This document shows positions 34,778-45,239 of a stretch of DNA of 64,000 nt, piece by piece. Position numbers and translations under genes: made by a program. Below the pieces are notes generated by a model. That model did no database searches and was not told the DNA's origin. It was given only the letters and a program-made list of their open reading frames with translations. How positions within the stretch are numbered: the stretch's first letter is position 1; each line of letters starts with the position of its first letter. The stretch covers positions 424,637 through 488,636 of the forward strand of contig CAJQTY010000003.1 of NCBI GenBank assembly GCA_907163075.1. The letters run 5' to 3'. The DNA comes from an uncultured Rhodocyclaceae bacterium (GTDB lineage: Bacteria; Pseudomonadota; Gammaproteobacteria; Burkholderiales; Rhodocyclaceae).

Positions 34778-36592
34778 ATGCGAACTCATTATTGCGGACA
34801 AGTCAATTCACAAACGATCGGCCAGGAAGTCACCCTCTGCGGCTGGGCGCACCGTCGACGCGATCACGGCGGCGTCATCTTCATCGACCTGCGCGACCGC
34901 GAAGGAATTGCGCAGGTCGTTTGCGATCCCGACCGGCCTGAGATGTTCGCCATCGCAGAATCGGTGCGCAACGAGTTCTGCCTGAAAATCACCGGTAAAG
35001 TGCGCGCCCGACCGGCCGGCACGATCAACGCCAACATGCCGAGCGGCGAAGTCGAGATTCTTTGCCATGAAATCGACGTCCTCAACCCGTCGGTCACTCC
35101 GCCGTTCCAACTCGACGAGGACAACCTCTCCGAGAACGTCCGCCTGCTGCACCGCGTCATCGATCTGCGCCGTCCGCAGATGCAGAAAAACATGCAGTTG
35201 CGTTACAAGACGGCGCGCGCTTTCCGCCGCTTCCTCGACGACGCCGGTTTCATCGACATCGAAACGCCGATGCTGACCAAAAGCACCCCGGAAGGCGCCC
35301 GCGATTACCTCGTACCGTCGCGCGTCCATGCCGGCCAGTTCTTCGCCCTGCCCCAGTCGCCGCAACTCTTCAAGCAACTGCTGATGGTCGCCGGCTTCGA
35401 CCGCTACTACCAGATCACAAAATGCTTCCGCGACGAAGATCTGCGCGCCGACCGGCAACCGGAATTCACCCAGGTCGATATCGAAACATCCTTCCTCAAT
35501 GAAGTCGAAATCACGGCCATCATGGAAGATCTCATCCGTACCGTGTTCAAGGAAGCAATTGACGCCGATCTGCCCAAGCCCTTCCCGCGCCTGAGTTACG
35601 CCGAGGCCATGCAACGCTACGGGTCGGACAAGCCGGATCTGCGTGTCACGCTGGAACTGAGCGAAATCACCGATGTGGTGAAAGACGTACCGTTCAAGGT
35701 TTTTGCCAACGTCGCCAACAGTGCGGACGGCCGCGTTGCGGGCCTGCGCATTCCCGGAGGCGCCACCCTCACCCGTGGCGAAATCGACGCCTACGCAAGC
35801 TTCGTCGCCATCTACGGTGCCAAGGGGCTGGCCTACATCAAGGTAAATGATGTCACCCAGATCAACGAGACCGGACTGCAATCGCCGATCGTCAAGAACC
35901 TCCACGCCGCGGCGCTGAAATCCATCGTCGAACGCACCGGCGCGCAGTCCGGCGACCTGATCTTCTTCTGTGCCGACCGCGCCAAGGTGGTCAACGACGC
36001 CCTCGGCGCGCTGCGCGTCAAGATCGGACACGAAAAAGGCTTCGTCAACGGCAAGGCCTGGGAACCCCTGTGGATCGTCGACTTCCCGATGTTCGAGTAC
36101 GACGAAGAAAACAAGCGCTGGGCCGCCTGCCACCACCCTTTCACCAGCCCGAAGGACGAACATCTCGCACTGCTGGCCAGCGATCCGGGCAAGTGCCTGG
36201 CCAAGGCCTACGACCTGGCACTCAATGGCTGGGAACTCGGCGGCGGTTCGGTGCGTATCCACCGCGCCGACATACAGGAGCAGGTCTTCAAGGCGCTCGG
36301 CATCGGCGAGGAGGAAGCACGGCTCAAGTTCGGCTTCCTGCTCGACGCCCTCAAGTACGGCGCACCGCCGCATGGCGGCCTGGCCTTCGGTCTCGACCGG
36401 ATCGTCACCATGATGACCGGCTCCGAATCGATCCGCGACGTGATCGCCTTCCCGAAAACGCAGCGCGCCCAGTGCCTGCTCACTGACGCGCCCAGCCCTG
36501 TCGACGAGAAGCAGTTGCGCGAGCTGCACATCCGCCTGCGCCAGAAAGTCGAAGTGCAAGCCGCGGCGCAGACCGACCCCGGCCAGCACTGA
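34778..36592 (+). CDS. aspS: Aspartyl-tRNA synthetase
   Basis: The 604-residue protein is the full bacterial AspRS. It has an N-terminal OB-fold anticodon domain ([22 protein letters not shown]), class II motif 2 ([26 protein letters not shown] split over residues ~205-230), a GAD insert domain, and motif 3 near the end ([14 protein letters not shown]). It charges tRNA-Asp; whether it is discriminating cannot be told by eye. A secreted RNase gene starts 5 bases after the stop. Confidence 0.98.
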   Translation: MRTHYCGQVNSQTIGQEVTLCGWAHRRRDHGGVIFIDLRDREGIAQVVCDPDRPEMFAIAESVRNEFCLKITGKVRARPAGTINANMPSGEVEILCHEIDVLNPSVTPPFQLDEDNLSENVRLLHRVIDLRRPQMQKNMQLRYKTARAFRRFLDDAGFIDIETPMLTKSTPEGARDYLVPSRVHAGQFFALPQSPQLFKQLLMVAGFDRYYQITKCFRDEDLRADRQPEFTQVDIETSFLNEVEITAIMEDLIRTVFKEAIDADLPKPFPRLSYAEAMQRYGSDKPDLRVTLELSEITDVVKDVPFKVFANVANSADGRVAGLRIPGGATLTRGEIDAYASFVAIYGAKGLAYIKVNDVTQINETGLQSPIVKNLHAAALKSIVERTGAQSGDLIFFCADRAKVVNDALGALRVKIGHEKGFVNGKAWEPLWIVDFPMFEYDEENKRWAACHHPFTSPKDEHLALLASDPGKCLAKAYDLALNGWELGGGSVRIHRADIQEQVFKALGIGEEEARLKFGFLLDALKYGAPPHGGLAFGLDRIVTMMTGSESIRDVIAFPKTQRAQCLLTDAPSPVDEKQLRELHIRLRQKVEVQAAAQTDPGQH

Positions 36593-36597
36593 TCGCC

Positions 36598-37011
36598 GTG
36601 TCGCGCCTCGCCGCATGCCTCCGGCTAACGCTGTTTCTGGCGCTGGCCGCCGTTTTAGGGCTAAGCGCCGGCGTTCAGGCGCGCGAGGACTATCGCCGCG
36701 ACAACATCGCCAGTGCCAGCCTGGCCGAGCTTCCTGCGGAGGCCCAACGCACCCTGACGCTGATCAAACGTGGCGGGCCTTTCCCCTATCCGCACAAGGA
36801 CGGTAGCGTCTTCGGCAATTTTGAACGACGGTTGCCGCCACAGGCTCGTGGCTACTACCGTGAATACACCGTTCCCACGCCAGGCAGCCGCGACCGCGGT
36901 CCCCGTCGCATCGTTGCCGGCCGTGGCAAGGATCGCGATGTGGCGACCTCCGGCGAGTACTACTACACCGGCGACCACTACCGCACGTTCCGCCGGATAC
37001 GCGAACCATGA
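36598..37011 (+). CDS. Secreted guanyl-specific ribonuclease, RNase Sa/barnase superfamily
   Basis: The GTG start gives 137 residues with a signal peptide ending in GVQA. The mature part aligns by eye with RNase Sa from Streptomyces. The catalytic Glu is E89 in YYREYTV, the Arg residues are R100 and R104 in GSRDRGPRRI, and the catalytic His is H127 in the YYTGDHYRTF motif. It should cut RNA after G. No Cys pair is present, unlike RNase Sa. The barstar-type gene overlaps its stop, as expected for a toxin and its cytoplasmic inhibitor. Roles in nutrient release or competition are inference. Confidence 0.88.
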   Translation: MSRLAACLRLTLFLALAAVLGLSAGVQAREDYRRDNIASASLAELPAEAQRTLTLIKRGGPFPYPHKDGSVFGNFERRLPPQARGYYREYTVPTPGSRDRGPRRIVAGRGKDRDVATSGEYYYTGDHYRTFRRIREP

Positions 37012-37481
37012 CCCAGCCCAAACCCCGTAACCCCACCGATCCCCTTGCCGAGCGTGCGGCGGAACCGGGCAACGCCGGCATCTTCAGGCTGGCGCGTAGC
37101 GATCTGCCCGCGCTCAAGCAAGCTGCCGACGAGCTCGGGCAGGCATTTTTCAGTGTTGACCTGAGGCGTGCCGGCAATGTCCCCGGCTTCATCGCCGCCT
37201 TCAACCGCGACCTCGATTTTCCCGCATGGTTTGGCGGCAATCTCGACGCGCTCCATGACTGTCTTAGCGATTTCTCCTGGCACCCGGCGCCCGGCTACGT
37301 CATCGCCCTTACCGGATGCGAGACACTGAGCGCCAATCCGACCAGTTTTGCCGCGTTCAACGCGGTACTGGCGAGCGCCGTCGATGCCTGGCGGGCGAGG
37401 AATATTCCGTTCCGTATCTTCTACGTGCAGGACGACCCGGCCCCGGTCACGCGGCAAGACGCTTCTCCCGGCACGACATGA
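37008..37481 (+). CDS. Barstar-family ribonuclease inhibitor
   Basis: The ATG overlaps the stop of the RNase gene in ATGA. The 157-residue product has no signal peptide, consistent with protecting the cytoplasm. The barstar core lies at residues ~40-145, with the signature DFPAWFGGNLDALHDCLSDF, in which the acidic helix normally plugs the RNase active site. The N-terminal ~30 residues are an extension with no clear role. Its stop overlaps the nudB start. Confidence 0.9.
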   Translation: MTQPKPRNPTDPLAERAAEPGNAGIFRLARSDLPALKQAADELGQAFFSVDLRRAGNVPGFIAAFNRDLDFPAWFGGNLDALHDCLSDFSWHPAPGYVIALTGCETLSANPTSFAAFNAVLASAVDAWRARNIPFRIFYVQDDPAPVTRQDASPGTT

Positions 37482-37924
37482 GCGCTTACAAACGGCCGGT
37501 CTCGGTACTGGTCGTCATCCACACGCCGGACCTGCGCGTGCTGCTGCTCGAACGCGCCGCCCACGCCGGTTACTGGCAGTCAGTGACCGGGAGCCAGGAA
37601 GACGGCGAAAGCCTGATTGAAACCGCCGCGCGCGAAGTCGAAGAAGAAACCGGAATCGCCGCGCACCAAGGCGCCTTCCGCGATTGGCAACTAAGCAATC
37701 GCTTCGAGATATTCGCCGAGTGGCGTTATCGCTATGCGCCGGGCGTCACGCACAATACCGAGCACGTTTTTTCGCTGGAGCTTCCGGCCATCCAGCCCGT
37801 AGTCATCGCACCTGACGAGCACTTGAACTACCGCTGGTTGCCCTGGCGCGAAGCGGCTGAAAACTGCTTCTCGTGGAGCAATCGCGACGCCATCCTCATG
37901 TTGCCCGAGCGGACAACTCGCTGA
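37478..37924 (+). CDS. nudB: Dihydroneopterin triphosphate diphosphatase (Nudix)
   Basis: The 148-residue product contains a complete Nudix box (GSQEDGESLIETAAREVEEE and following TG), and the family tail SWSNRDAIL. The NudB type removes pyrophosphate from dihydroneopterin triphosphate in folate synthesis. Its ATG overlaps the barstar stop, so aspS, RNase, barstar and nudB form one run. In betaproteobacteria nudB often follows aspS directly, so the RNase/barstar pair looks inserted into that order. Confidence 0.88.
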   Translation: MSAYKRPVSVLVVIHTPDLRVLLLERAAHAGYWQSVTGSQEDGESLIETAAREVEEETGIAAHQGAFRDWQLSNRFEIFAEWRYRYAPGVTHNTEHVFSLELPAIQPVVIAPDEHLNYRWLPWREAAENCFSWSNRDAILMLPERTTR

Positions 37925-38096
37925 TACGCTGATCAAGGCACGCCGGGCAGAAGCATGTGGCAGCGGCATCCGGAGCGAACAAGCCGCTTGGTTTCTCCAT
38001 GCACCAGCAGGTCGACAGGCCGGCGACGGCACCGCAGACGAAAGATGCGCCGCATCGGGCACACACGCTGGAACCGGCTTCCTGTTCGACGTCCAT
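37896..38096 (-). CDS. Cysteine-rich CWC family protein
   Basis: The ATG at 38096 has GAGGG 6 bases upstream. The 66-residue product has the CWC-family Cys pattern: CARCGASFVCG, then CWC, then CFCPACLDQ, about nine Cys in all, consistent with metal binding. Function is unknown. The 3' end overlaps the convergent nudB gene by 29 bases. It follows the sigma factor and zinc-finger genes on the same strand, 24 bases after the latter. Confidence 0.78.
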   Translation of the reverse strand: MDVEQEAGSSVCARCGASFVCGAVAGLSTCWCMEKPSGLFAPDAAATCFCPACLDQRISELSARAT

Positions 38097-38120
38097 GGTG
38101 TACCCTCGCATTCAACGTAA

Positions 38121-38294
38121 TCACTCACCCGGAAAGCGCCTCAGCGCCTGGCGCATCAGTTTCATCTGCCGCTCGAAGCGACGGCATGCGGAACACATCA
38201 GCAGATGCATACGCACCGCGAGGCGTTCGCCGAAACCGAATTTGCGGTCCTGCCCTTCGCTCACCAGGCGGTGGATTTCCCAGCACGACTTCAT
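38121..38294 (-). CDS. Minimal zinc-finger (ZAS-like) protein, putative anti-sigma factor
   Basis: The ATG at 38294 has GAGG 8 bases upstream, overlapping the sigma factor stop. The 57-residue product is little more than a zinc-binding anti-sigma motif: an N-terminal SCWEIHRLVSEG and HLLMCSACRRF (HxxxCxxC), with no membrane helix. It lies directly after the ECF sigma gene, the usual place for an anti-sigma factor. The lack of a sensor or membrane part is unusual. Confidence 0.75.
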   Translation of the reverse strand: MKSCWEIHRLVSEGQDRKFGFGERLAVRMHLLMCSACRRFERQMKLMRQALRRFPGE

Positions 38295-38299
38295 CCCGA

Positions 38300-38860
38300 T
38301 CACCTCGCGTCAAACCAGCGCAACTGCAGGCATTCGCGCAGTCGCATGCGTGCCCGGTAGAGCACCACCCAACAATTGGACGAACTCATCTTCAGTTCCT
38401 TACAGATTTCGTCGGTCTCGAAGCCGAGAATTTCGCGCATGGTAAAAACACGCGCCAGATTCTCCGGCAAGGCCTTCATGCACAGTTCCAGGACATCGTA
38501 TAAACCGCGCTGCTCAAGTACCACCGCCGGATCGCCCCAGTCGCCGGGCACCTCCTGCCAGTGGCCGCTGCCATCGAAGAGCGCGTCAAAATCCTCGTCG
38601 CCTTGCTCGTCGAGCAGCGGCAGTATCCCTTCGCGCGACGTGCGACGCAGATAATCGACAATCTTGTTGCGCAAGATCGAAACGGCCCAGGTCTTGAACT
38701 GTGATCTTCCGGAAAACGCGCTCTTGCCCTCCAGCGCGGCGAGCAACGTTTCCTGCACGACATCCTCGGCCGCCGCCTCGTTGCGCAGTTGTAGCATGGC
38801 AAAGCGCAACAGCGTCGGGCGAATTCGCTGCAGGGATTGCTGAACGTCGGGATCGGTCAT
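38300..38860 (-). CDS. ECF-type RNA polymerase sigma factor
   Basis: The 186-residue product has sigma region 2 (MLQLRNEAAAEDVVQETLLAAL, FKTWAVSILRNKIVDYLR) and region 4 (LPENLARVFTMREILGFETDEICKEL, then SSSNCWVVLYRARMRLRECL). Both are present without region 1 or 3, as in ECF factors. An insert of about 50 acidic residues separates them. It should be held by the small zinc-finger protein encoded 6 bases downstream. Target genes are unknown. Confidence 0.9.
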   Translation of the reverse strand: MTDPDVQQSLQRIRPTLLRFAMLQLRNEAAAEDVVQETLLAALEGKSAFSGRSQFKTWAVSILRNKIVDYLRRTSREGILPLLDEQGDEDFDALFDGSGHWQEVPGDWGDPAVVLEQRGLYDVLELCMKALPENLARVFTMREILGFETDEICKELKMSSSNCWVVLYRARMRLRECLQLRWFDAR

Positions 38861-38922
38861 CGCGACACTGTATCGACAGCGGCAGAGACACGCAAGCGCG
38901 CGCCACCGATCAAAAATGAGGC

Positions 38923-38950
38923 CTTGAAAACGCTTCCACCCGCCCTATAT
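38923..38950 (+). promoter_or_regulatory. Sigma-32 heat-shock promoter of hsp20
   Basis: CTTGAAA (38923-38929), a 13-base spacer and CCCTATAT (38943-38950) match the RpoH consensus closely. The promoter lies 48 bases before the hsp20 ATG. Confidence 0.8.
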
Positions 38951-38997
38951 AGGTGTTGTGCGGCAACCAGACACTTTTTATTCATACGGAGGAAATC

Positions 38998-39411
38998 ATG
39001 AACAAACTGACCCGTTTCGATCCGCTTGACGATCTGTTCCGCGGCTTTTTTGTCCGTCCCGTGGATATGAACACGCCAGCCAACACGCCGGCGATCAAGA
39101 TGGATGTGATCGAACAGCCGAAAAGCTTCGTCGTGCACGCCGAAATACCAGGCGTCAAGAAGGATGATATCCATGTCCAGATCGATGGCAATCAGGTAAC
39201 GATCTCGGCCGAGATCAAGCAGGAGAAGGAAATAAAGGACGGTGAACGCGTCCTGCGCTCCGAACGTTATTTCGGGCAGGTTTCACGCTCGTTCCAACTG
39301 GCTCAGGACATTGACGACGGCCAGGCCGCCGCCAAATTCACCGATGGCGTACTCGAACTGACGCTGCCGAAGCGGGCCGCCGGTACCAGCAAACGGCTGA
39401 CCATCGAATGA
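38998..39411 (+). CDS. Small heat-shock protein Hsp20
   Basis: The ATG at 38998 has GGAGG 6 bases upstream. The 137-residue product has the alpha-crystallin domain at residues ~35-125 (VHAEIPGVKKDDIHVQIDGN, RSERYFGQVSRSFQL, the conserved DGVLELTLPK). The C-terminus is KRLTIE with an I-x-I-like end. It is an ATP-independent holdase chaperone in the cytoplasm. A sigma-32 promoter precedes it and a terminator follows, so it is a one-gene heat-shock unit. Confidence 0.95.
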   Translation: MNKLTRFDPLDDLFRGFFVRPVDMNTPANTPAIKMDVIEQPKSFVVHAEIPGVKKDDIHVQIDGNQVTISAEIKQEKEIKDGERVLRSERYFGQVSRSFQLAQDIDDGQAAAKFTDGVLELTLPKRAAGTSKRLTIE

Positions 39412-39436
39412 TCGGCTGACGCCTTCCCGGCTCACC

Positions 39437-39480
39437 GGCCGGGGGCCTCGCGCTGCGCGGGACCTCCGGCCTTTTTATTT
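39437..39480 (+). terminator. Intrinsic terminator after hsp20
   Basis: A long GC-rich stem with a few mismatches (GGCCGGGGGCCTCGCG pairing with GCGGGACCTCCGGCC) is followed by TTTTTATTT. It separates hsp20 from argB. Confidence 0.8.
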
Positions 39481-39497
39481 GGCGTGGTGCCGAGTAG

Positions 39498-40415
<918 letters not shown>

Positions 40416-40438
40416 CAAGAATAGGCCGTGAGCCGCCA

Positions 40439-41140
40439 GTGGAGCGGAGTGAGCAGCACGGGCGGGCGGCTGGCCGCTTTCAGGCCGTCCACGCCCCGCG
40501 CCTGGCGCCGCGCACCTGGCTGTTCGATCTCGACAACACGCTGCATGACGCCAGCCCGCACATTTTCCCGCACATCAACCGGGCGATGACGGCGTACATC
40601 TGCACGCATCTGAATATCGACGATGCCGCGGCCGCAAGCCTCCGCCAGAACTACTGGCGGCGCTACGGCGCCACGCTGCTCGGCCTGATGCGCCACCACG
40701 GCACCGACCCGCACCACTTTCTGCACCACACGCACCAGTTCCCCGACCTCGCGCGCATCGTGCTTGCCGAACGCGGCCTGCAGGCCATGCTGCGCCGACT
40801 GCCGGGACGCAAGATCATCTTCTCCAACGCGCCGCTGAAATACGCCGAGGCGGTGCTGGCGATTGCCGGCATCGACCGCTGCTTCGACACGGTCTACAGT
40901 GTCGAACGCCTGCGCTTTCAGCCCAAACCGGCGATCCGTGCCTTTCTTCACCTGCTGCGCAGCGAAGGGCTCGACCCGCGTTCCTGCATCATGGTCGAAG
41001 ACACGCTGGACAACCTGAAGACCGCCAAACGGCTCGGCATGAAAACCGTGTGGGTGAGTGCCTGCACACGCCAGCCGCCTTATGCGGACGTGAAAGTCGC
41101 TTCAGTGCTGGATTTGCCGAAGCGTCTCGGGCGGCTATAA
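40439..41140 (+). CDS. HAD-family pyrimidine 5'-nucleotidase
   Basis: The product has 233 residues from a GTG at 40439; the ribosome-binding site is weak, so the start is uncertain. HAD motifs are visible: WLFDLDNTLHDA (motif I, nucleophile Asp), IFSNAP (II), the Lys in QPKPAI (III) and IMVEDTLDNL (IV). The helical cap fits the SDT1/pyrimidine 5'-nucleotidase group, which in betaproteobacteria lies between argB and slmA, as here. Confidence 0.88.
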   Translation: MERSEQHGRAAGRFQAVHAPRLAPRTWLFDLDNTLHDASPHIFPHINRAMTAYICTHLNIDDAAAASLRQNYWRRYGATLLGLMRHHGTDPHHFLHHTHQFPDLARIVLAERGLQAMLRRLPGRKIIFSNAPLKYAEAVLAIAGIDRCFDTVYSVERLRFQPKPAIRAFLHLLRSEGLDPRSCIMVEDTLDNLKTAKRLGMKTVWVSACTRQPPYADVKVASVLDLPKRLGRL

Positions 41141-41177
41141 TCGACGCTGTAGAATAAACAGATCAGGGGGCATCGCC

Positions 41178-41774
41178 ATGTCCAGGCCGGGGGAAAGAAG
41201 GCTGCAAATCCTGCAAACGCTGGCCGCGATGCTGGAAGACCCGAAAGCGGAAAAAATCACCACCGCCGCGCTGGCGGCCCGGCTCGACTGCTCGGAAGCA
41301 GCGCTCTATCGGCACTTCGCCAGCAAGGCGCAAATGTACGAGGGACTGATCGAATTCATCGAAACCAGCCTGTTCGGTGTCATCAACCAGATCTCCGCCG
41401 AGGAAGCGCAGGGCTTGCAACAGGTCGAACACATCCTGACGCTGCTGCTCAACTTCGCCCAGCGCAATCGCGGCATGACCAAGGTGCTGATCGGCGATGC
41501 GCTGGTCAACGAAAACGAGCGCCTGCAGTTGCGCATCAACCAGTTGCACGACAAGATCGAGGCCGCACTCAAGCAGGCGTTGCGCGTCGCCGCGACGCAG
41601 GCGCAAATTTCCGCCACGGCCGACTTCGGCGGACTGGCCAACCTCCTCCTCTGCTACGTCATCGGCCGCTGGCAGCAGTACGCCAAGAGCGGCTTCAGCC
41701 GCGAACCGCTGACCCAGTGGGCGCAGCAGTGGCCGATGCTGTGCGTGGCCTGCCTGAGCCAGCGTGAGGCATGA
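41178..41774 (+). CDS. slmA: Nucleoid occlusion factor SlmA (TetR family)
   Basis: The 198-residue product opens with a TetR-type HTH (ITTAALAARLDCSEAALYRHFASKAQMYEGLIEF, split at residues ~30-65). It continues with the SlmA-type ligand domain (LLLNFAQRNRGMTKVLIGDALVNENERL). SlmA binds chromosome sites and blocks FtsZ assembly over the nucleoid. AGGGGG precedes the ATG. The stop overlaps the acyltransferase start in ATGA. Confidence 0.93.
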   Translation: MSRPGERRLQILQTLAAMLEDPKAEKITTAALAARLDCSEAALYRHFASKAQMYEGLIEFIETSLFGVINQISAEEAQGLQQVEHILTLLLNFAQRNRGMTKVLIGDALVNENERLQLRINQLHDKIEAALKQALRVAATQAQISATADFGGLANLLLCYVIGRWQQYAKSGFSREPLTQWAQQWPMLCVACLSQREA

Positions 41775-42838
41775 GCGCTGGCAGCGGGCGGCTGGCCTTT
41801 ATCGATGCGCTGAAAGCCGTCGCTTCGCAACTGATCGTGCTGCACCATCTGGCCTTCTACGGCCCGATGTCGGACTACGTCCAGCCGCTCGCGCCAGAGT
41901 TGATCTCCTGGCTCTCGCAGTACGCCAGGATCGCCGTTCAGGCCTTTCTCGTAATCGGCGGCTTTCTCGCCGCGCAGGCGCTGGCGCGCGACGGAACGCT
42001 GACGATCAGGCCGCTGCCGGAACTGATCTGGCGCCGCTACCTGAAGCTGGTTCCGCCCTACCTCGGCGCGCTGTTGCTGGCCATCGCCTGTAGCGCGCTG
42101 GCCAGCCGCCTGATCGTGTACGAATCAATTCCCGAACCGGCAACACTGCCGCAATTCATCGCACACATTCTCCTGCTGCAAGGCGTTCTCGGTTTCGATG
42201 GACTTTCGGCCGGCGTCTGGTACGTGGCCATCGACTTTCAGCTCTACACGCTGCTGCTCCTGACGCTGTGGCTTGGGCGCCGCGCCATGCCGCAGGCGCC
42301 GGCCGCCGGCCGCGCGCTGGTCGTCGCGCTGATACTCGCCTCGCTGTTCTACTTCAACCGTGACGAGGCCTGGGACAACTGGGCGCCCTACTTCTTCGGC
42401 GCCTACGGGCTGGGCGCCCTCGTATTCTGGAACGTCGGCCGCCGTGCCGCGCCGCCCTGGCTTGGTCTGATCGTGATACTGGTCGCGGCCGCGCTGGTGC
42501 TCGACTACCGCTCGCGCATCGCCGTCGCGCTGTTCGTCGCGCTGGCCTTGGGTGTCGCCCGCCACACCGGATTCATCGAAAGCTGGCCACGGTCGAAAGT
42601 TTTCGCCTGGCTCGGACAGATTTCCTACTCGGTATTTCTCGTGCACTTCCCGATCTGCCTGGCGGTCAACGCCCTGTTCGAGCGTTATGCACCGCATACG
42701 GCAGGAATTCAGTCGGCCGGCATGATCGTCGCGTGGCTGGCCAGCATCGGCGGCGGCGCGCTGTTCTACCGCCAGATCGAATGCCGGGCGCAGGCGCTGC
42801 TGTCACGAAAGGCCGGAACAGCACGAGCCGCCCGGTAA
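41771..42838 (+). CDS. Membrane acyltransferase 3 family protein
   Basis: The 355-residue product has about ten membrane helices and the Acyl_transf_3 start (RLAFIDALKAVASQLIVLHHLAFYG, with the His pair of the family). Such proteins O-acylate exported sugars or lipids at the inner membrane. The substrate cannot be inferred. It is translationally coupled to slmA by a 4-base overlap, which is noteworthy because no functional link is known. Confidence 0.88.
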   Translation: MSAGSGRLAFIDALKAVASQLIVLHHLAFYGPMSDYVQPLAPELISWLSQYARIAVQAFLVIGGFLAAQALARDGTLTIRPLPELIWRRYLKLVPPYLGALLLAIACSALASRLIVYESIPEPATLPQFIAHILLLQGVLGFDGLSAGVWYVAIDFQLYTLLLLTLWLGRRAMPQAPAAGRALVVALILASLFYFNRDEAWDNWAPYFFGAYGLGALVFWNVGRRAAPPWLGLIVILVAAALVLDYRSRIAVALFVALALGVARHTGFIESWPRSKVFAWLGQISYSVFLVHFPICLAVNALFERYAPHTAGIQSAGMIVAWLASIGGGALFYRQIECRAQALLSRKAGTARAAR

Positions 42839-42931
42839 CGGCCGCCAATCGGCGGTCTGCGGAAGAATGTCCGGACCAGTGGCGTCCGGGACATCATTTT
42901 GAAGGTGCTTGAATTCATTGTTTTGCAGCCC

Positions 42932-42967
42932 TGCGTATAAGCGGCGGAACTACGCTGCTTATACGCA
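42932..42967. repeat. Perfect 11-bp inverted repeat
   Basis: TGCGTATAAGC (42932-42942) and GCTTATACGCA (42957-42967) are exact complements around a 14-base loop that can pair further. It lies between two convergent genes, with no T-run after it. It could be a transcript end structure, a protein site or a remnant of a small mobile element. Confidence 0.6.
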
Positions 42968-43043
42968 TGCTGTGCGTGCCCTGGCGTTCGGCAGTGAAAC
43001 GGCCAGGGCGGGGAGTTCACCCCGGGCAGGGCTTAGTTCACGA

Positions 43044-43454
43044 CTACTTGAACATTCCCAGGATATCGCTGATACCGGCTTCGCTCTGCGGCAATTGACC
43101 GTCCGGAGTCATCTTGTCGACGACCCCCGGCAGCACTTGGGCTAATTGGCTGGTCAAGTCCTGTTCCGACAATCCGAGTTGCTGCGCAAAACCGGCCAAA
43201 CTTCCGCCACCGAGGACCGAACTGAGTTGATCCGGCGATATCGGCTGGTTTTGCCCGGTTCCCACCCAGGAAGCCATGATATCGCCGAGCCCGCCGGCTT
43301 CGAAAGACCTCATCAGGCCGCCCAGGCCACCGCCGCCTTGCTGATTGCCGGCGAGCAGTTGCGCGATGATTTCCAGTAGCGGGCTTTGCTGCGAAGTGTT
43401 GGCCCCGTTCAGTGAGCCCAGCACCTGGCCCGCGATTGCATCGAGAAGACCCAT
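43044..43454 (-). CDS. YidB family protein (DUF937-like)
   Basis: The 136-residue product matches the YidB/DUF937 pattern: MGLLDAIAGQVLGSL, a Gly-rich linker (NQQGGGGLGGLM), and GLGDIMASWVGTGQNQPISP followed by LGLSEQDLTSQLAQVLPGVVDKMTPDG. The family's function is unknown. The ATG is preceded by AGGAG. It is soluble, with no signal peptide. Confidence 0.9.
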   Translation of the reverse strand: MGLLDAIAGQVLGSLNGANTSQQSPLLEIIAQLLAGNQQGGGGLGGLMRSFEAGGLGDIMASWVGTGQNQPISPDQLSSVLGGGSLAGFAQQLGLSEQDLTSQLAQVLPGVVDKMTPDGQLPQSEAGISDILGMFK

Positions 43455-43578
43455 GAATTTCTCCTGTTATGCGGCATAAAACCAAGCGAGGGCGCATTTC
43501 CACGGTCCGCGAAAATGCCTTTGCCCTAGCTATTACGTGTGTGCAGTTCACTATCGCCCAGAAAAACCTTACAGCGGC

Positions 43579-43953
43579 CTACAGCAATTCCGCCGGTATG
43601 TTGCCGCCATTTTCGGCCAGCTTCGTGAGAACGGCTTTGTGCAACCACATATTCATCTGCGCGGAATCGCCCATCTTGTCAGCCGGGCAGCCGAGTTCGC
43701 CGGCGAGTTCCTTGCGCGCGCCAAGGCTGCTATCAAGCCCGAGGAGCTTCATCAGATCGACGATGGAAGTTTTCCAGTTAAGCTTTTCGGCGTGTGCTTT
43801 GGCCATACCTTCAAGCTTGGAGACGACATCGATTGCGCTGATCGCCTTGGGCGCATCCGGGGCTGCGGCCGCGGCAGTTTCACTGACCGGAGCTGACGCC
43901 GGCTGCTCGCCGCCAAATCCAAGCTTGGCCAGGATCGTGCTGAAAATACCCAT
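43579..43953 (-). CDS. DUF3597 family protein
   Basis: The 124-residue product begins MGIFSTILAKLGFG, has an Ala/Pro-rich linker, and then the DUF3597 domain (LNWKTSIVDLMKLLGLDSSL and WLHKAVLTKLAENGGNIPAEL). This LysM-free stress-type domain has no known activity. It lies on the same strand as the YidB-like gene, 124 bases upstream. Confidence 0.88.
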   Translation of the reverse strand: MGIFSTILAKLGFGGEQPASAPVSETAAAAAPDAPKAISAIDVVSKLEGMAKAHAEKLNWKTSIVDLMKLLGLDSSLGARKELAGELGCPADKMGDSAQMNMWLHKAVLTKLAENGGNIPAELL

Positions 43954-44138
43954 GAGAGTTCCTTTGCTTACGTAGATTGCGTTGAAAAAACATCTTGCCG
44001 ATTCGGCCTCATGGCTTTGCGTACGCTGCCATGAACACAGGTTGCCACAATAAATGCCCGGTGGACGCGAATTCGCAATATTTTACCTTGTCGCCGGAGC
44101 GGACAAGGCGCAGCGCTGCCAGGGCCACCGTCCCAGGT

Positions 44139-45221
<1,083 letters not shown>

Positions 45222-45239
45222 TTACTCCTAATCAGCAGA

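Noticed and set aside
34808-36616. A 602-codon open frame on the strand opposite aspS
   Set aside because: It is a mirror of a GC-rich housekeeping gene, with no ribosome-binding site and no recognisable domain; the aspS frame is certain.
42766-43145. Open frames around the 42932 inverted repeat considered as small genes
   Set aside because: They cross the repeat, lack ribosome-binding sites and overlap neighbouring genes out of frame.
43033-43551. A second, longer minus-strand frame over the YidB-like gene
   Set aside because: It is an out-of-frame shadow; the YidB frame has the family pattern and an AGGAG site.
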